From positions 1-64,000 of the forward strand of contig JBASDX010000006.1 in assembly GCA_049652385.1 (NCBI GenBank): a stretch of 64,000 nucleotides of DNA, in the 5' to 3' direction. This document shows, piece after piece, positions 9,101-16,856 of the stretch. How positions within the stretch are numbered: the first letter of the stretch is position 1; every line of letters starts with the position of its first letter. The notes beneath the pieces were generated by a model. The model had not been told where the DNA came from, did no database searches, and saw only the letters and a program-made list of their open reading frames with translations. The translations under genes and the position numbers were made by a program. This DNA comes from DMER64 sp049652385 (GTDB taxonomy: Bacteria > Bacteroidota > Bacteroidia > Bacteroidales > UBA932).

Positions 9101-10978
9101 AATGTGATACTTATATTCAGGAATGTGTTCATATAAGGCAGTAGCTACAACACCTGTCGCTGCGTCATACCCTAATGTAAAGCGTCTTATTTTACCTTTA
9201 CAATTTAAACATCTGCTTTTTTTAAGTAGGACAAGTTCTAATGGCTGGGTATTGTCACAAAAGCACCAGTTATTATGACTCTCGTCATACGGAACAATTG
9301 CCCCACAAGATTTGCAGAGGTAAAAATGAAAATCTTTGGTCTTTTTTTCTCTTTTTGTTTTGGAAGCTTCAACATCATCATAATCATAAAAAACGGAGTC
9401 AAATGGCGTTTGATAAACATTTTGTTCTTCAATCGTACCGGCCCTAACAAGCCTATCATTTAAGATTTTCCCTACAATAGCAAGTTCTCCACAATCCTCA
9501 CATACAGCCACCTCAAACATTTCAACTGTATTTTTATCTGAACTGTCATAATGATCCTTTCTTATTAATGATAGACTTTCTTCATAATCAAGTGCCAAAT
9601 AGCAACCATCCAATGCTTTTAGAAAATAGTGATAGCGAATATCAACCAGTGGTTTATCATTCTTTCTTGCTTTAGCACATAATGCGAGAAAATTTACTGC
9701 TTCTTCATTTGACAAAGACAATTGATTCGCAAAAACATCAAACTTTAACAACCCACCTTGGCTCCTTATTTTCGAATATAAACTTGAAGACGATATAATA
9801 TCAAATAATATTTCCGGTTCTCTTTCGTTAGAATAGTTGATATCCAGACTATATTTATTTAAAACGTCACTAATCAAATTTTCCTGATCAGCCAAATCTG
9901 TGAATAAGGTATTTGGATAATCATAATTTATTGAAGTCTTAATTGAATTATCTCTATAAGCTGTAATTACATCATCTAGGTTATATCTACAATCTGTTAA
10001 TTTTTTCGCAAATTCAACAACCCGTTTATTACTCTCAGTACTTCCATCTCCTAAAGTTGCAGAAGTTAAAATAAATTGAAGTTTATCTGTTCCTTTTATC
10101 CTTCCTTTTAATCTACCCATTAAAAACGCAGTTTCTATTCCCGTTGCTCCAGCATAAACATGTGCCTCATCCAATATCACATATTTAAAATTTGAATTGC
10201 TAAATATGGAGTCATCACCAGGCCTTAAGAGCATATGTTCTAACATAGCATAGTTGGTAAACAGAATATGTGGTGGATGTTCTTTCATTTTTTCTCGAGA
10301 AACTTCCTCATTTGGCAAACGCGTTCTTAACTCCGGATATTTTTCGTTTGCATACATAAGTTCATATAACCTTATAGCATCCTCTTCTCTGTTTTCAGTA
10401 CCTCCATTATAGACGCCAAAACGAATATCTGGATAATCCATTAAAATCTTACGTAATCCTTTTATTTGGTCATTGGCTAAAGCATTCATAGGATAAATGA
10501 AAATCGCTCTTACCCCATCACTTAAATGTCCTCTTTCTTGTTCTCTCAAGAGATCATTAATCACAGGAATTAAAAAGCAGTCTGTTTTACCGCTACCTGT
10601 ACCAGTTGCTATTACTACGTTGTTGCCTGCTATAATTTTTCTTATTGCCCTTTCTTGGTGTAAATATAAAGGACGGTTAACAGGGAGTTTAGGTGGATAT
10701 TTTTCATTCTTTTCCAAATCCAAGAAGAAAGGTGATAAAACTCCTTCATTAATGAGTTCTTGAATTGTTTTTCCAGTCTTATATGAATCTTTTAACTCTA
10801 TAAATGGACCTTGAGAAACAGTTTTGTTTAACTCTTTTAATAATTCTTTTTGCAGTTTTTGGTTTCTAAAATGAAAGGTAGTATTGATATAATCAATATA
10901 TCCTCTTTTAATTTCTTCTGCAGCTTTTGCCGGATTAAACATGTTCTTCTTTAAATTTGAAAAGGTATATTTCGTCAT
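6167..10978 (-). CDS. Large DEAH-box helicase with DUF1998/MZB-type C-terminus
   Basis: 1603 aa superfamily 2 helicase. Seen: Walker A TGTGSGKT at about 125-132, DEAH at 270-273, SAT at 306-308, a motif V/VI region with GVDVGDLE then QRVGRAGR, and several CxxC zinc-like pairs (VCEDCGE, LCKSCGA, CEKCGK, CPSCR, CPECGY). The C-terminus has DDVPGGAGH and a cysteine cluster ending CYRCLRSYENQ, as in DUF1998 helicases such as MrfA, DrmA and DruE. It probably translocates on or unwinds nucleic acid as the motor of a defence system. The start used here overlaps the upstream gene by 44 bases; an ATG at 10942 (MFNPAKAAEE) would shorten the overlap to 8 bases and fits the family N-terminus equally well. 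No methyltransferase accompanies it. Confidence 0.85.
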   Translation of the reverse strand: MTKYTFSNLKKNMFNPAKAAEEIKRGYIDYINTTFHFRNQKLQKELLKELNKTVSQGPFIELKDSYKTGKTIQELINEGVLSPFFLDLEKNEKYPPKLPVNRPLYLHQERAIRKIIAGNNVVIATGTGSGKTDCFLIPVINDLLREQERGHLSDGVRAIFIYPMNALANDQIKGLRKILMDYPDIRFGVYNGGTENREEDAIRLYELMYANEKYPELRTRLPNEEVSREKMKEHPPHILFTNYAMLEHMLLRPGDDSIFSNSNFKYVILDEAHVYAGATGIETAFLMGRLKGRIKGTDKLQFILTSATLGDGSTESNKRVVEFAKKLTDCRYNLDDVITAYRDNSIKTSINYDYPNTLFTDLADQENLISDVLNKYSLDINYSNEREPEILFDIISSSSLYSKIRSQGGLLKFDVFANQLSLSNEEAVNFLALCAKARKNDKPLVDIRYHYFLKALDGCYLALDYEESLSLIRKDHYDSSDKNTVEMFEVAVCEDCGELAIVGKILNDRLVRAGTIEEQNVYQTPFDSVFYDYDDVEASKTKREKKTKDFHFYLCKSCGAIVPYDESHNNWCFCDNTQPLELVLLKKSRCLNCKGKIRRFTLGYDAATGVVATALYEHIPEYKYHIEIENDEQSVVNPFLQKAEKKISKSKTRSQFLIFSDSRQGAAKFACFLNDSYKEFLRRRGIWNLTTQEEENYKEGVGLSDFVSILKNYFSGLNLFRKSNSDDMETSTVENNRNAWIAVLNELFNSRRRTSLVSLGKISFEYLGNDTTTIQVMQESYNLTEQDAKNFLNFLVFEIVHTAAIMTDKISDIDANDREYLFFTPYPKIITKSKDETVPNSQGFLPARRRLKNGEIKYFDSNKLIVTKRVLGVEDDEAIKFLNNYWEYLTSDSNKFKLHTEDGKGYYLKAKSFKIRLGENAVLWKCEKCGKVSQFNIGNYCIQNNCDGNLKRLNSEDYCKDNYYALLYKSDKMTPLFVKEHTAQLAKKDALDYQQQFIRKEINALSCSTTFEMGVDVGDLETVFLRNVPPFAANYAQRVGRAGRSVDAAAFALTFARLSSHDFTFFDNPKELIDGMIAPPNFILENEKILKRHVYAMALSMFFRDNPEFYAANNAKAFINDKGYLVFIEWLKSHPEELLLLIKNSVPYTNAELQDKYVNSYQWLDDFVGEDGILLKNVKEYETNVKYLNKEYEKSIRARDEKTALLFKNKLNRYQKNDLIDYLVRGNVLPKYGFPIDSVELSQNITARNFKSLNLSRDLSVAIAEYAPSSEVVADGGLYTSRYIRKPIVNKKKMSDFQTAYFSECPSCRNINYSKIPVSSDGIPCAMCGSILIARDFYKSIEPRAGFIAEEEVKNVPLSSQERKYKTEAIYIGDTTAIQICEYEYKFKNASIVIESTANDSLVVKSRDCFYVCPECGYSIASNEGGKLSEYEDYRIGASKIEKNTKSHKNPFGKGDCANTTLKKYSLHHEFKTDVAKISFNCDTSDYATMLSLMYVLLNAFAYELNIERRDIKACLSNKRKNGKKEHKVIIYDDVPGGAGHSRRFAIEGEKILEAVIKRAIYLLETCECSPSCYRCLRSYENQAIHEILDRKKALGFLKQLID

Positions 10979-13900
10979 ACTCGACGTCTTGTCGTTGTAT
11001 ATTACAAATACTTCTGTTCTTCTTATTCATAAACAAAGTACCAGAATGATCATTTATTCCCCCTCCCTCCCATCTTGCTACTAACCAAAATGTATTATTG
11101 TCTCTTATCTCAATTCTAACGGGGTTAATTTCAACATCCTCGTATTTTTCATTTTGCATTACATCTATTCTTATGTCTTCTCCTTGATCATTAACTTTAT
11201 GTAAGTTTCCATAATAATAAAGCTCCTTTTCATCAGGTATAAACTCCAGGTCACGAATAGAATACTTAATCGCAAAATCAATCCATTCCGTTCTCTTACT
11301 ATCAAAACAATTACCACTTAATAAAATGATCTTTTTATTTTTAAACCGTAATTCATCTAATGTGCCTACATATAAAACACCTTCATATATCGTTGATTCT
11401 TTCTTGAATAAAAAAGGGTTGTTTTCTTTTCTTTTAACAAGAACTTTATAAATATTTTTTTCTGAGATGAAAATTTCTTGACTCCGTTGTTGGACCTCTT
11501 CTTTGATACAATTACCAGAGGACGTAGTTGATACTATATATAAAAGAAACCTTGTATTTTTATCGCCTACGAAAACATCACCTGGCTCCCAGAGCACTTT
11601 ACCATCTATGTATTTCAAAGGATTGTCCATAAAATATTCTTTTGTAGCAATCTCAAAAAGTTTGCGTTTAATATCTCCGCATTTAATACTGACAATTATC
11701 TCCCTTTTATTCTCATTATTATATATTGCCCTTCCTATTTCAAAGTTTCTTTTTGTCTTTAATTCAAGATTAAACAATTCTTTATCTGCTTCTCCTAACA
11801 CAGATAACCCCTCACTCTCTATAGGACATTCAATTTCTAACTGATCTGTATTTTCTAAGAATTCTTTATACCATACCCTTCCTTTTTTAGGCTCTTTATG
11901 CCATTCCTGTTCATTAATTCTCCATTTCAAATATGGTATCTGTATCAATAATATCCCTTTATTCAAAGGATAACTTATTTCATTATCTTGATTACTCCAT
12001 GTTAATTTAGAATCTTTCTCTCCATCGCTTATCTTTAATTCACGATCCATATTATCATAATAATATGGACTATTAAACTCAATGCTAAGGTTTGGAAATA
12101 CAATGATTTTCTCGTTTAAAACTTCTTTTTCTTCTTCATATGAATAAAGACTTATTTTAGTCGGATGGTTATCATCTATTAACTTCTCTTTTCTTAATCC
12201 GTATTGAAAGCAACTGCTCTCAATACCCTCATAACTGAGTTGATGCAACTTGTAAATTTTCTCGTTTACCTTTAGTTCTAGAGCTCTTAAATTTGCGTTT
12301 TCCGGAATTAATAATTTGACACCACTAGAATAAACAACATAAGACACATTATCTGAATGCCAATCTAAATTTGGTATGTCTCCTATCAAGCAAGGTTCAT
12401 TTCCCAAGCTTGTCCTTTTGTTTTTATCAACAAAGTAGACTTCTTTTTTATCTCCTATTAATTTTTCTCCAGCTTTAGGATATATATTGTATAAATATTG
12501 ACCATACCTTGTAAGTTCTTTTGGCTTTTCCTTCAACGCATCAATATTCTTGGAATAGACAAAATAATTCGTTGGCTTAATTATGTGACTTAATACTTCT
12601 TTTTCATCTTCAAACAAAATAAATTCTCTATTTAACGATGTGGTTTTGCTCCTTTCAGAGTCAAAAACCGGCAGATCATTTTCTTCTATCTGTACTCGCA
12701 AATTTATTTCATTGCAATCTTTTAATAAATCGTTTAATTTTAGCTCTATTTGTTTTGTTGCAACTATAAACTCTCCACGCTTTGTATCTAATGTTTTATA
12801 GACAACTGTTTCTTCATTTACATATACTATAAGTCTAACTATACTTTTATCATCTTTTAGTCTGATTGGAGGAATATAAACAAACACAGAATCATTTTCT
12901 CTAATATATTTAGCAACAATTTTTTCTTTTGTTACGCTGGGCAATCTTCTTTTACTTGTTGTCTCCAACACTTTATCTAACTCCGTTTTATTTTTCCACC
13001 ACTCATAAATATAGCTATCTAATCTTTTGTTTTTTTCAATAAACTCTTGATTAAAAAGCTGATTGATTTGATTTAATATATTTTTTATAAATTTTTTAAA
13101 ATCATCATATAGATCCAAGTGCAATGCATAAGACCTTAATCCGATTTTAATTGAATAAATACTTGATCCTATAGACACCTTTTTTGCTTCACTATAATCG
13201 CCTCCCAAAACGATTCTCAATTCATTAGCAATAATTTCACAAATCCATTCTTCATCAGAAGTGAAAACAAAATCTAAATCCTTTCTAAAAATATTATAAC
13301 ATAAATCAAAAAAGGAAAACATACTGTCTTTAGGTGCAAAAGCATGCATCATGACAGTTGAATAATATTTTTTTCCAGTTTTAACAGTAGGCAATGAATA
13401 GTGTTTTTCCAAATGCCTAAATACATCAATAAATGCCTGGTATAGTTTACCTACACGTGAATCTATTAGACGGTCACTCAATAAATGTTTATATATATAT
13501 TCCCAAAAAGAGCTGCTTTCTTCCTCCTTCTCTTCATTCAAAGTATCTCTCCATCTTTTTGCTAGTTCAACAAGGGTAATAAATATTAATTGATGGTATT
13601 TTGTTTCAAAAGCATTACATCCCCTTGTCTCCATAAAGGAACAGCACAATAAACTCGCATGTTCTAATAACTCTGAATATTCATCTTCTGACAAGTCATG
13701 ATTACCTATTAGCTTATTTTCTCTAAAAATCTCACTAATATTGTTAAGCTGATTATCTATATTCTTATCTAATAAATTCTCACATTCTTTTCTATGGCTT
13801 TCTGTTATAACAGGACTACTATCCTTTTCTGTTTCCTCATGGATGTCTTCTTTTTCTTTAGGGTCAGACTCATTTTCATCTCCAGTTACTTCTGTAAACT

Positions 13901-14213
13901 CCGTCTCTGCCTCATCAGAAATGTCATTTTCCTTTTCCGTTTCTTGAGTTTCTTGTTTTTGAAATTTTAAATTATTTTCTTTTTCGTACTGTTTTCTTTG
14001 CTTGTCTTTTTCATCTTCTTTTTCAATATCAACAACTTCTGTCTTATCAGCTCCAAAATCCTCTATTTTATTACTTAATATTATATTTCTTCGCCTTATT
14101 ATAGTTACAACAATCAAGGCTAAAACAATTAACAATAACAAAGTTATCCCCATCCAAAAAAAGAAGGAGTGGTTTGTTAAAAATTTAATAATATGACCAT
14201 TGTAGCGTTCCAT
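10935..14213 (-). CDS. Large membrane-anchored protein, helicase partner of unknown function
   Basis: About 1092 aa from the ATG at 14213; a TTG at 14255 would add 14 residues but would overlap the HIT stop. The N-terminus has one strong membrane helix (about residues 16-38, rich in Leu/Ile/Val) followed by an Arg-rich RRRN stop-transfer, so the bulk of the protein should face the cytoplasm. Next comes a long Glu/Lys-rich, probably disordered or coiled segment to about residue 135, then roughly 900 residues I do not recognise. It is the first gene of the block and overlaps the helicase gene. A large unknown protein upstream of a DUF1998 helicase recalls Druantia type III (DruH plus DruE); this is a layout analogy, not homology I can show. 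Confidence 0.65.
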   Translation of the reverse strand: MERYNGHIIKFLTNHSFFFWMGITLLLLIVLALIVVTIIRRRNIILSNKIEDFGADKTEVVDIEKEDEKDKQRKQYEKENNLKFQKQETQETEKENDISDEAETEFTEVTGDENESDPKEKEDIHEETEKDSSPVITESHRKECENLLDKNIDNQLNNISEIFRENKLIGNHDLSEDEYSELLEHASLLCCSFMETRGCNAFETKYHQLIFITLVELAKRWRDTLNEEKEEESSSFWEYIYKHLLSDRLIDSRVGKLYQAFIDVFRHLEKHYSLPTVKTGKKYYSTVMMHAFAPKDSMFSFFDLCYNIFRKDLDFVFTSDEEWICEIIANELRIVLGGDYSEAKKVSIGSSIYSIKIGLRSYALHLDLYDDFKKFIKNILNQINQLFNQEFIEKNKRLDSYIYEWWKNKTELDKVLETTSKRRLPSVTKEKIVAKYIRENDSVFVYIPPIRLKDDKSIVRLIVYVNEETVVYKTLDTKRGEFIVATKQIELKLNDLLKDCNEINLRVQIEENDLPVFDSERSKTTSLNREFILFEDEKEVLSHIIKPTNYFVYSKNIDALKEKPKELTRYGQYLYNIYPKAGEKLIGDKKEVYFVDKNKRTSLGNEPCLIGDIPNLDWHSDNVSYVVYSSGVKLLIPENANLRALELKVNEKIYKLHQLSYEGIESSCFQYGLRKEKLIDDNHPTKISLYSYEEEKEVLNEKIIVFPNLSIEFNSPYYYDNMDRELKISDGEKDSKLTWSNQDNEISYPLNKGILLIQIPYLKWRINEQEWHKEPKKGRVWYKEFLENTDQLEIECPIESEGLSVLGEADKELFNLELKTKRNFEIGRAIYNNENKREIIVSIKCGDIKRKLFEIATKEYFMDNPLKYIDGKVLWEPGDVFVGDKNTRFLLYIVSTTSSGNCIKEEVQQRSQEIFISEKNIYKVLVKRKENNPFLFKKESTIYEGVLYVGTLDELRFKNKKIILLSGNCFDSKRTEWIDFAIKYSIRDLEFIPDEKELYYYGNLHKVNDQGEDIRIDVMQNEKYEDVEINPVRIEIRDNNTFWLVARWEGGGINDHSGTLFMNKKNRSICNIQRQDVEYDEIYLFKFKEEHV

Positions 14214-14251
14214 ATTGTTAGAAATAAAGATTATTCCAGTAATAAAAGGCC

Positions 14252-14635
14252 TCAATAATACCCCTTCCCCGGCATCACATGCCGCACGCCTCCTTTTGGG
14301 TTGGGGACATCGCCTGTGTAGCGGGGGATCAGGTGGATGTGCACGTGGAAGATGGTTTGGCCGGCGGCCGGTCCTACGTTAATACCCACGTTGAATCCGT
14401 CGGGGCGGTACCTCTGGGCCAGTATCTGCCGGCATGTGTTTACCAGGTGCCAGAGCGCCTGCTGCTCGGCCTCGGCAAGGGAGAAATAATCGGCCACATG
14501 CCGCCTGGGCACCACCAGGGCGTGACCCGGACTGACGGGGAATTTGTCCAGAAAGGCTATGGCATCCGGGCTTTCGCAAAGCACTTCCCTATCCGTGTCT
14601 AGCATGCAAAAAGGACATTCCTTGTTTGTTTTCAT
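14252..14635 (-). CDS. HIT-family nucleotide hydrolase/transferase
   Basis: 127 aa. The histidine triad H97-V-H99-I-H101 is present in FHVHIHLIP, with an N-terminal CPFC zinc-like pair (C7, C10) typical of the HIT/Hint branch. These proteins hydrolyse AMP-linked substrates or dinucleoside polyphosphates. The length is normal. The gene overlaps the upstream HNH gene by four bases (ATGA), so the two form an operon, and its 3' end is the boundary at which the sequence switches from GC-rich to AT-rich defence genes. A diverged copy of its last 12 codons lies about 9.8 kb away at 4406-4450. Confidence 0.92.
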   Translation of the reverse strand: MKTNKECPFCMLDTDREVLCESPDAIAFLDKFPVSPGHALVVPRRHVADYFSLAEAEQQALWHLVNTCRQILAQRYRPDGFNVGINVGPAAGQTIFHVHIHLIPRYTGDVPNPKGGVRHVMPGKGYY

Positions 14636-15705
14636 ACGCCGTACAATTCAAAATTCCAATATGTAAAGCCCATGTTCTCGGCAATTTGCACCAACGGTGC
14701 GCACGTTTTCCGGTACACCCCGTAAAAGTCGTCTTGCGACAGGGCAGCCAGCTCGGATAACGAGGGGTGCAGCACCAGGTAGTCCTCCAGCAGCGTGCTG
14801 TTGGGGTTCCTGTGGTACGCGTACCGCAATGCCGCCCGGTGTGTCTGTGCAAAGGCCGGTAAAAAGACATCGAGCCGAGGCAGGTCGTTGCTCTTGGCCG
14901 AGTTGATTCCGCGATCCACCGGCAGCAAGTTCCACAACAAGTTGTGCGAGACAAAGCTCCAGGGGATAAAATGGTCTATGGCATAATTATCTGCATACAG
15001 CCGACGGCCCGAATAGATGCAATCTATGTGTCCTTGCTCGTTGATGAACCGGTTCCAGAATGTACGCTGGCTGCCCATGTGCTCCCGTTGAATGGGCTTT
15101 ATCAGTTTTGAGGCCAAATCGGGTACGTTGGGATTGCGTTTTTGCAGAAAAAGGGCCAGATTCCAGAAAGTAAATTCTTTTAGGATTACATAATTGTCCA
15201 GTAAATAGCGCACCCACAAAGGGTTGATTTCTATCTCATACTCCTTAATGGCATACAGACAATGGTTCTGGTAGGTGCGGGACTGGGCTTCCACTTGTTC
15301 ATTAGTAGTGTGAGGAATCCAGGGCGAGAGGAACCGGTACGGCACATTGGCCGTGAATATGGTAAGCAGGCTTTTTACTTTTGGGTTGTTCAAGTTATTT
15401 TGTAACGTGCTTTTGAGCCGCTCCGGGTCCACGTCAATAGGAATGCCGAGCTCTTGCTGCAACCGCATAATTCTGTTGGATAACGAATCCGATAACCCAA
15501 ACGAAATCCGAAAATAATGTATGGGATACCACGCCTGAGCCACCATCCCGATAATAACCTCCCAGAAGGTCATCTTGACCTTCGCCTCTTTGGCCATCAA
15601 ATCCAATATAGAAGCAAACCAATAGAATTTATAGGTAGCGGTAGTGTTTTTATAGATTGCGGCCAGTACCCTTGCGTCAATGTGGCTGTCGTAAGGCAGA
15701 TACAT
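14632..15705 (-). CDS. HNH endonuclease-domain protein
   Basis: 357 aa. The C-terminal third carries an HNH-type core: a CIYSG strand turn, IDHFIPW with D244-H245, then NLLWNLLPVDR and NSAKS near 255-271, matching the H-N-N pattern of Cas9-like HNH nucleases. The first 220 residues are unrecognised and may be a helical recognition domain. No signal peptide. It is co-translated with the HIT gene and GC-rich like the resident chromosome, so the pair probably pre-dates the imported defence segment. Function could be restriction or DNA processing. Confidence 0.75.
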   Translation of the reverse strand: MYLPYDSHIDARVLAAIYKNTTATYKFYWFASILDLMAKEAKVKMTFWEVIIGMVAQAWYPIHYFRISFGLSDSLSNRIMRLQQELGIPIDVDPERLKSTLQNNLNNPKVKSLLTIFTANVPYRFLSPWIPHTTNEQVEAQSRTYQNHCLYAIKEYEIEINPLWVRYLLDNYVILKEFTFWNLALFLQKRNPNVPDLASKLIKPIQREHMGSQRTFWNRFINEQGHIDCIYSGRRLYADNYAIDHFIPWSFVSHNLLWNLLPVDRGINSAKSNDLPRLDVFLPAFAQTHRAALRYAYHRNPNSTLLEDYLVLHPSLSELAALSQDDFYGVYRKTCAPLVQIAENMGFTYWNFELYGV

Positions 15706-15732
15706 GCTATAAATTTACACTTTTTTTGCTTG

Positions 15733-15853
15733 CCATCCTCAAGATGGTGCGCAAAGATTTTCAGTGTTTTGACTTACGTGCCAGAAAATCAACCCGATAC
15801 ACTTGGCAATTTTTCTGAGCTGCGCACCATCTTGAGGCTGGGGTGCGCAAATT
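15733..15853. repeat. MITE-like palindromic repeat, copy 1
   Basis: About 120 bp. The ends are inverted: CCTCAAGATGGTGCGCA at 15738 and TGCGCACCATCTTGAGG ending at 15837, followed by CTGGGGTGCGCAAA. The interior (about 65 bp) matches the reverse complement of the interior of the copy at 39051-39168 along most of its length, with only substitutions. It encodes no convincing protein. No transposase with matching ends is in the window. A single end of the same repeat lies at 17903-17922, on the far side of the toxin-antitoxin genes. Confidence 0.75.
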
Positions 15854-16212
15854 ATGGGATTTACCATGACAGGATGCAGCAAACCACGAATACGCAGCTC
15901 TGCTCCTGCCTGAGTACGAAATTCTATCTCTATTTCTCCCTGAAAGTTGTAAGTGTATGGACAGGAAGAAAAAAACCTCCGGCAGGAAAAACACCTTCTG
16001 CATGTTGCTCCCTGGCTTTACGCTTCCGGTAGTATTACGCATAAAGACTGATTCCTTTTCCGGAGGACTGAATGACCTGTTCTAGTTGATAAAATTTTCC
16101 GAGTGTCATAGCTTTTACTGCCCCTGTAATATATGTTTTATTGGATGCTTACTTTTGAAATATTGCTTCGGAATATCAGAGATGAGCAAAATTATTTTTA
16201 GCCTCACGTTTT
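15854..16212. other. Intergenic stretch without recognised gene
   Basis: Between the repeat and the toxin-antitoxin operator. Both strands have only short frames without family resemblance. The base composition becomes more AT-rich to the right, towards the antitoxin gene. No tRNA or riboswitch seen. Confidence 0.5.
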
Positions 16213-16239
16213 GTCCCAAATATTTACTAAATTTGGGAC
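16213..16239 (+). promoter_or_regulatory. Palindromic operator and promoter of the AbiE-type TA operon
   Basis: GTCCCAAAT (16213-16221) and ATTTGGGAC (16231-16239) form a perfect 9-bp inverted repeat with a 9-base centre, six bases before the antitoxin ATG. TAAATTTG at 16228-16235 fits the Bacteroidetes -7 consensus TAnnTTTG and is half buried in the right arm, so a bound repressor would block transcription. AbiEi antitoxins are known to bind inverted repeats and repress their own operon. The position also argues for translation starting at 16245, not at the upstream in-frame ATG at 16086. Confidence 0.65.
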
Positions 16240-16244
16240 GAGTT

Positions 16245-16856
16245 ATGAAAACAGAGAGACCTAAAATAGAATCGAAAGTTGCAAAGATACTGCAAGATAT
16301 GCCAAAAGGAAGCATTCTTTTCGTGGACGATTTTTTGGATGTGGGCAGTCCAGACAGCATAAAAAAAGCACTTTACAGATTAACCAACGAAAAAGGTTTG
16401 CTCATTCGTTTGGCTCACGGTATTTATCTCTATCCTAAAATAGACAAAGAATTGGGCATACTCTACCCTTCTACAGAAGAAATTGCCAAGGCTATTGCAA
16501 GGCGCGATAAAGCACGGATTATCCCAACAGGTGTTTATGCTCTCAATCGTTTAGGACTTTCTACACAAGTTCCTATGAAAATTGTGTATCTCACAGATGG
16601 AGCAGCACGAAGTATTAAGATCGGAAAGCGAACAATTTCCTTCAAAAAAACAAGCCCAAAAAATTTAATGACAAAAGGGGAAATCAGCATGTTGGCAATT
16701 CAAGCATTAAAAGAACTTGGACAAAACAACATTGATGATGAGATTTTTAAACAACTGATAATTGTATTGAAGAAAGAAACCGAAGAAAATATTTTACACG
16801 ATGCAAAACTTGCCCCTGCCTGGATAAATAAAATCCTAAAAAAATCTTTGCAATGA
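16245..16856 (+). CDS. AbiEi-type antitoxin (DUF6088-like)
   Basis: 203 aa from the ATG at 16245. An N-terminal winged-helix-like region (ILQDMPKGS, FDDFL-like turn, SIKKALYRL, LIRLAHGIYLYP) is followed by a compact domain with IIPTGVYALNRLGLS, the pattern of DUF6088/AbiEi antitoxins of type IV toxin-antitoxin systems. In these systems the antitoxin does not bind the toxin but represses the operon and counteracts the toxin's effect. The frame is open 53 codons further upstream, but that extension crosses the operator and looks noncoding. The stop overlaps the toxin ATG by four bases. AT-rich compared with flanking resident genes. Confidence 0.85.
   Translation: MKTERPKIESKVAKILQDMPKGSILFVDDFLDVGSPDSIKKALYRLTNEKGLLIRLAHGIYLYPKIDKELGILYPSTEEIAKAIARRDKARIIPTGVYALNRLGLSTQVPMKIVYLTDGAARSIKIGKRTISFKKTSPKNLMTKGEISMLAIQALKELGQNNIDDEIFKQLIIVLKKETEENILHDAKLAPAWINKILKKSLQ

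Noticed and set aside
195..14213. Calling the block DISARM, Druantia or Dpd
   Set aside because: The helicase and PLD resemble parts of these systems, but DrmB and methyltransferase, DruA-D, and DpdA are all absent. Only a layout similarity to Druantia type III is noted.
14279..14602. Plus-strand 107-aa frame opposite the HIT gene
   Set aside because: A shadow of the HIT gene, which has clear family motifs on the other strand.
15517..16042. Protein-coding frame running through the MITE-like repeat
   Set aside because: Both copies give similar translated strings, but these begin and end in noncoding flanks and are better explained by repeat homology.
16086..16244. Upstream extension of the antitoxin gene
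   Set aside because: It crosses the palindromic operator and -7 box and has Cys-rich, noncoding-looking composition.
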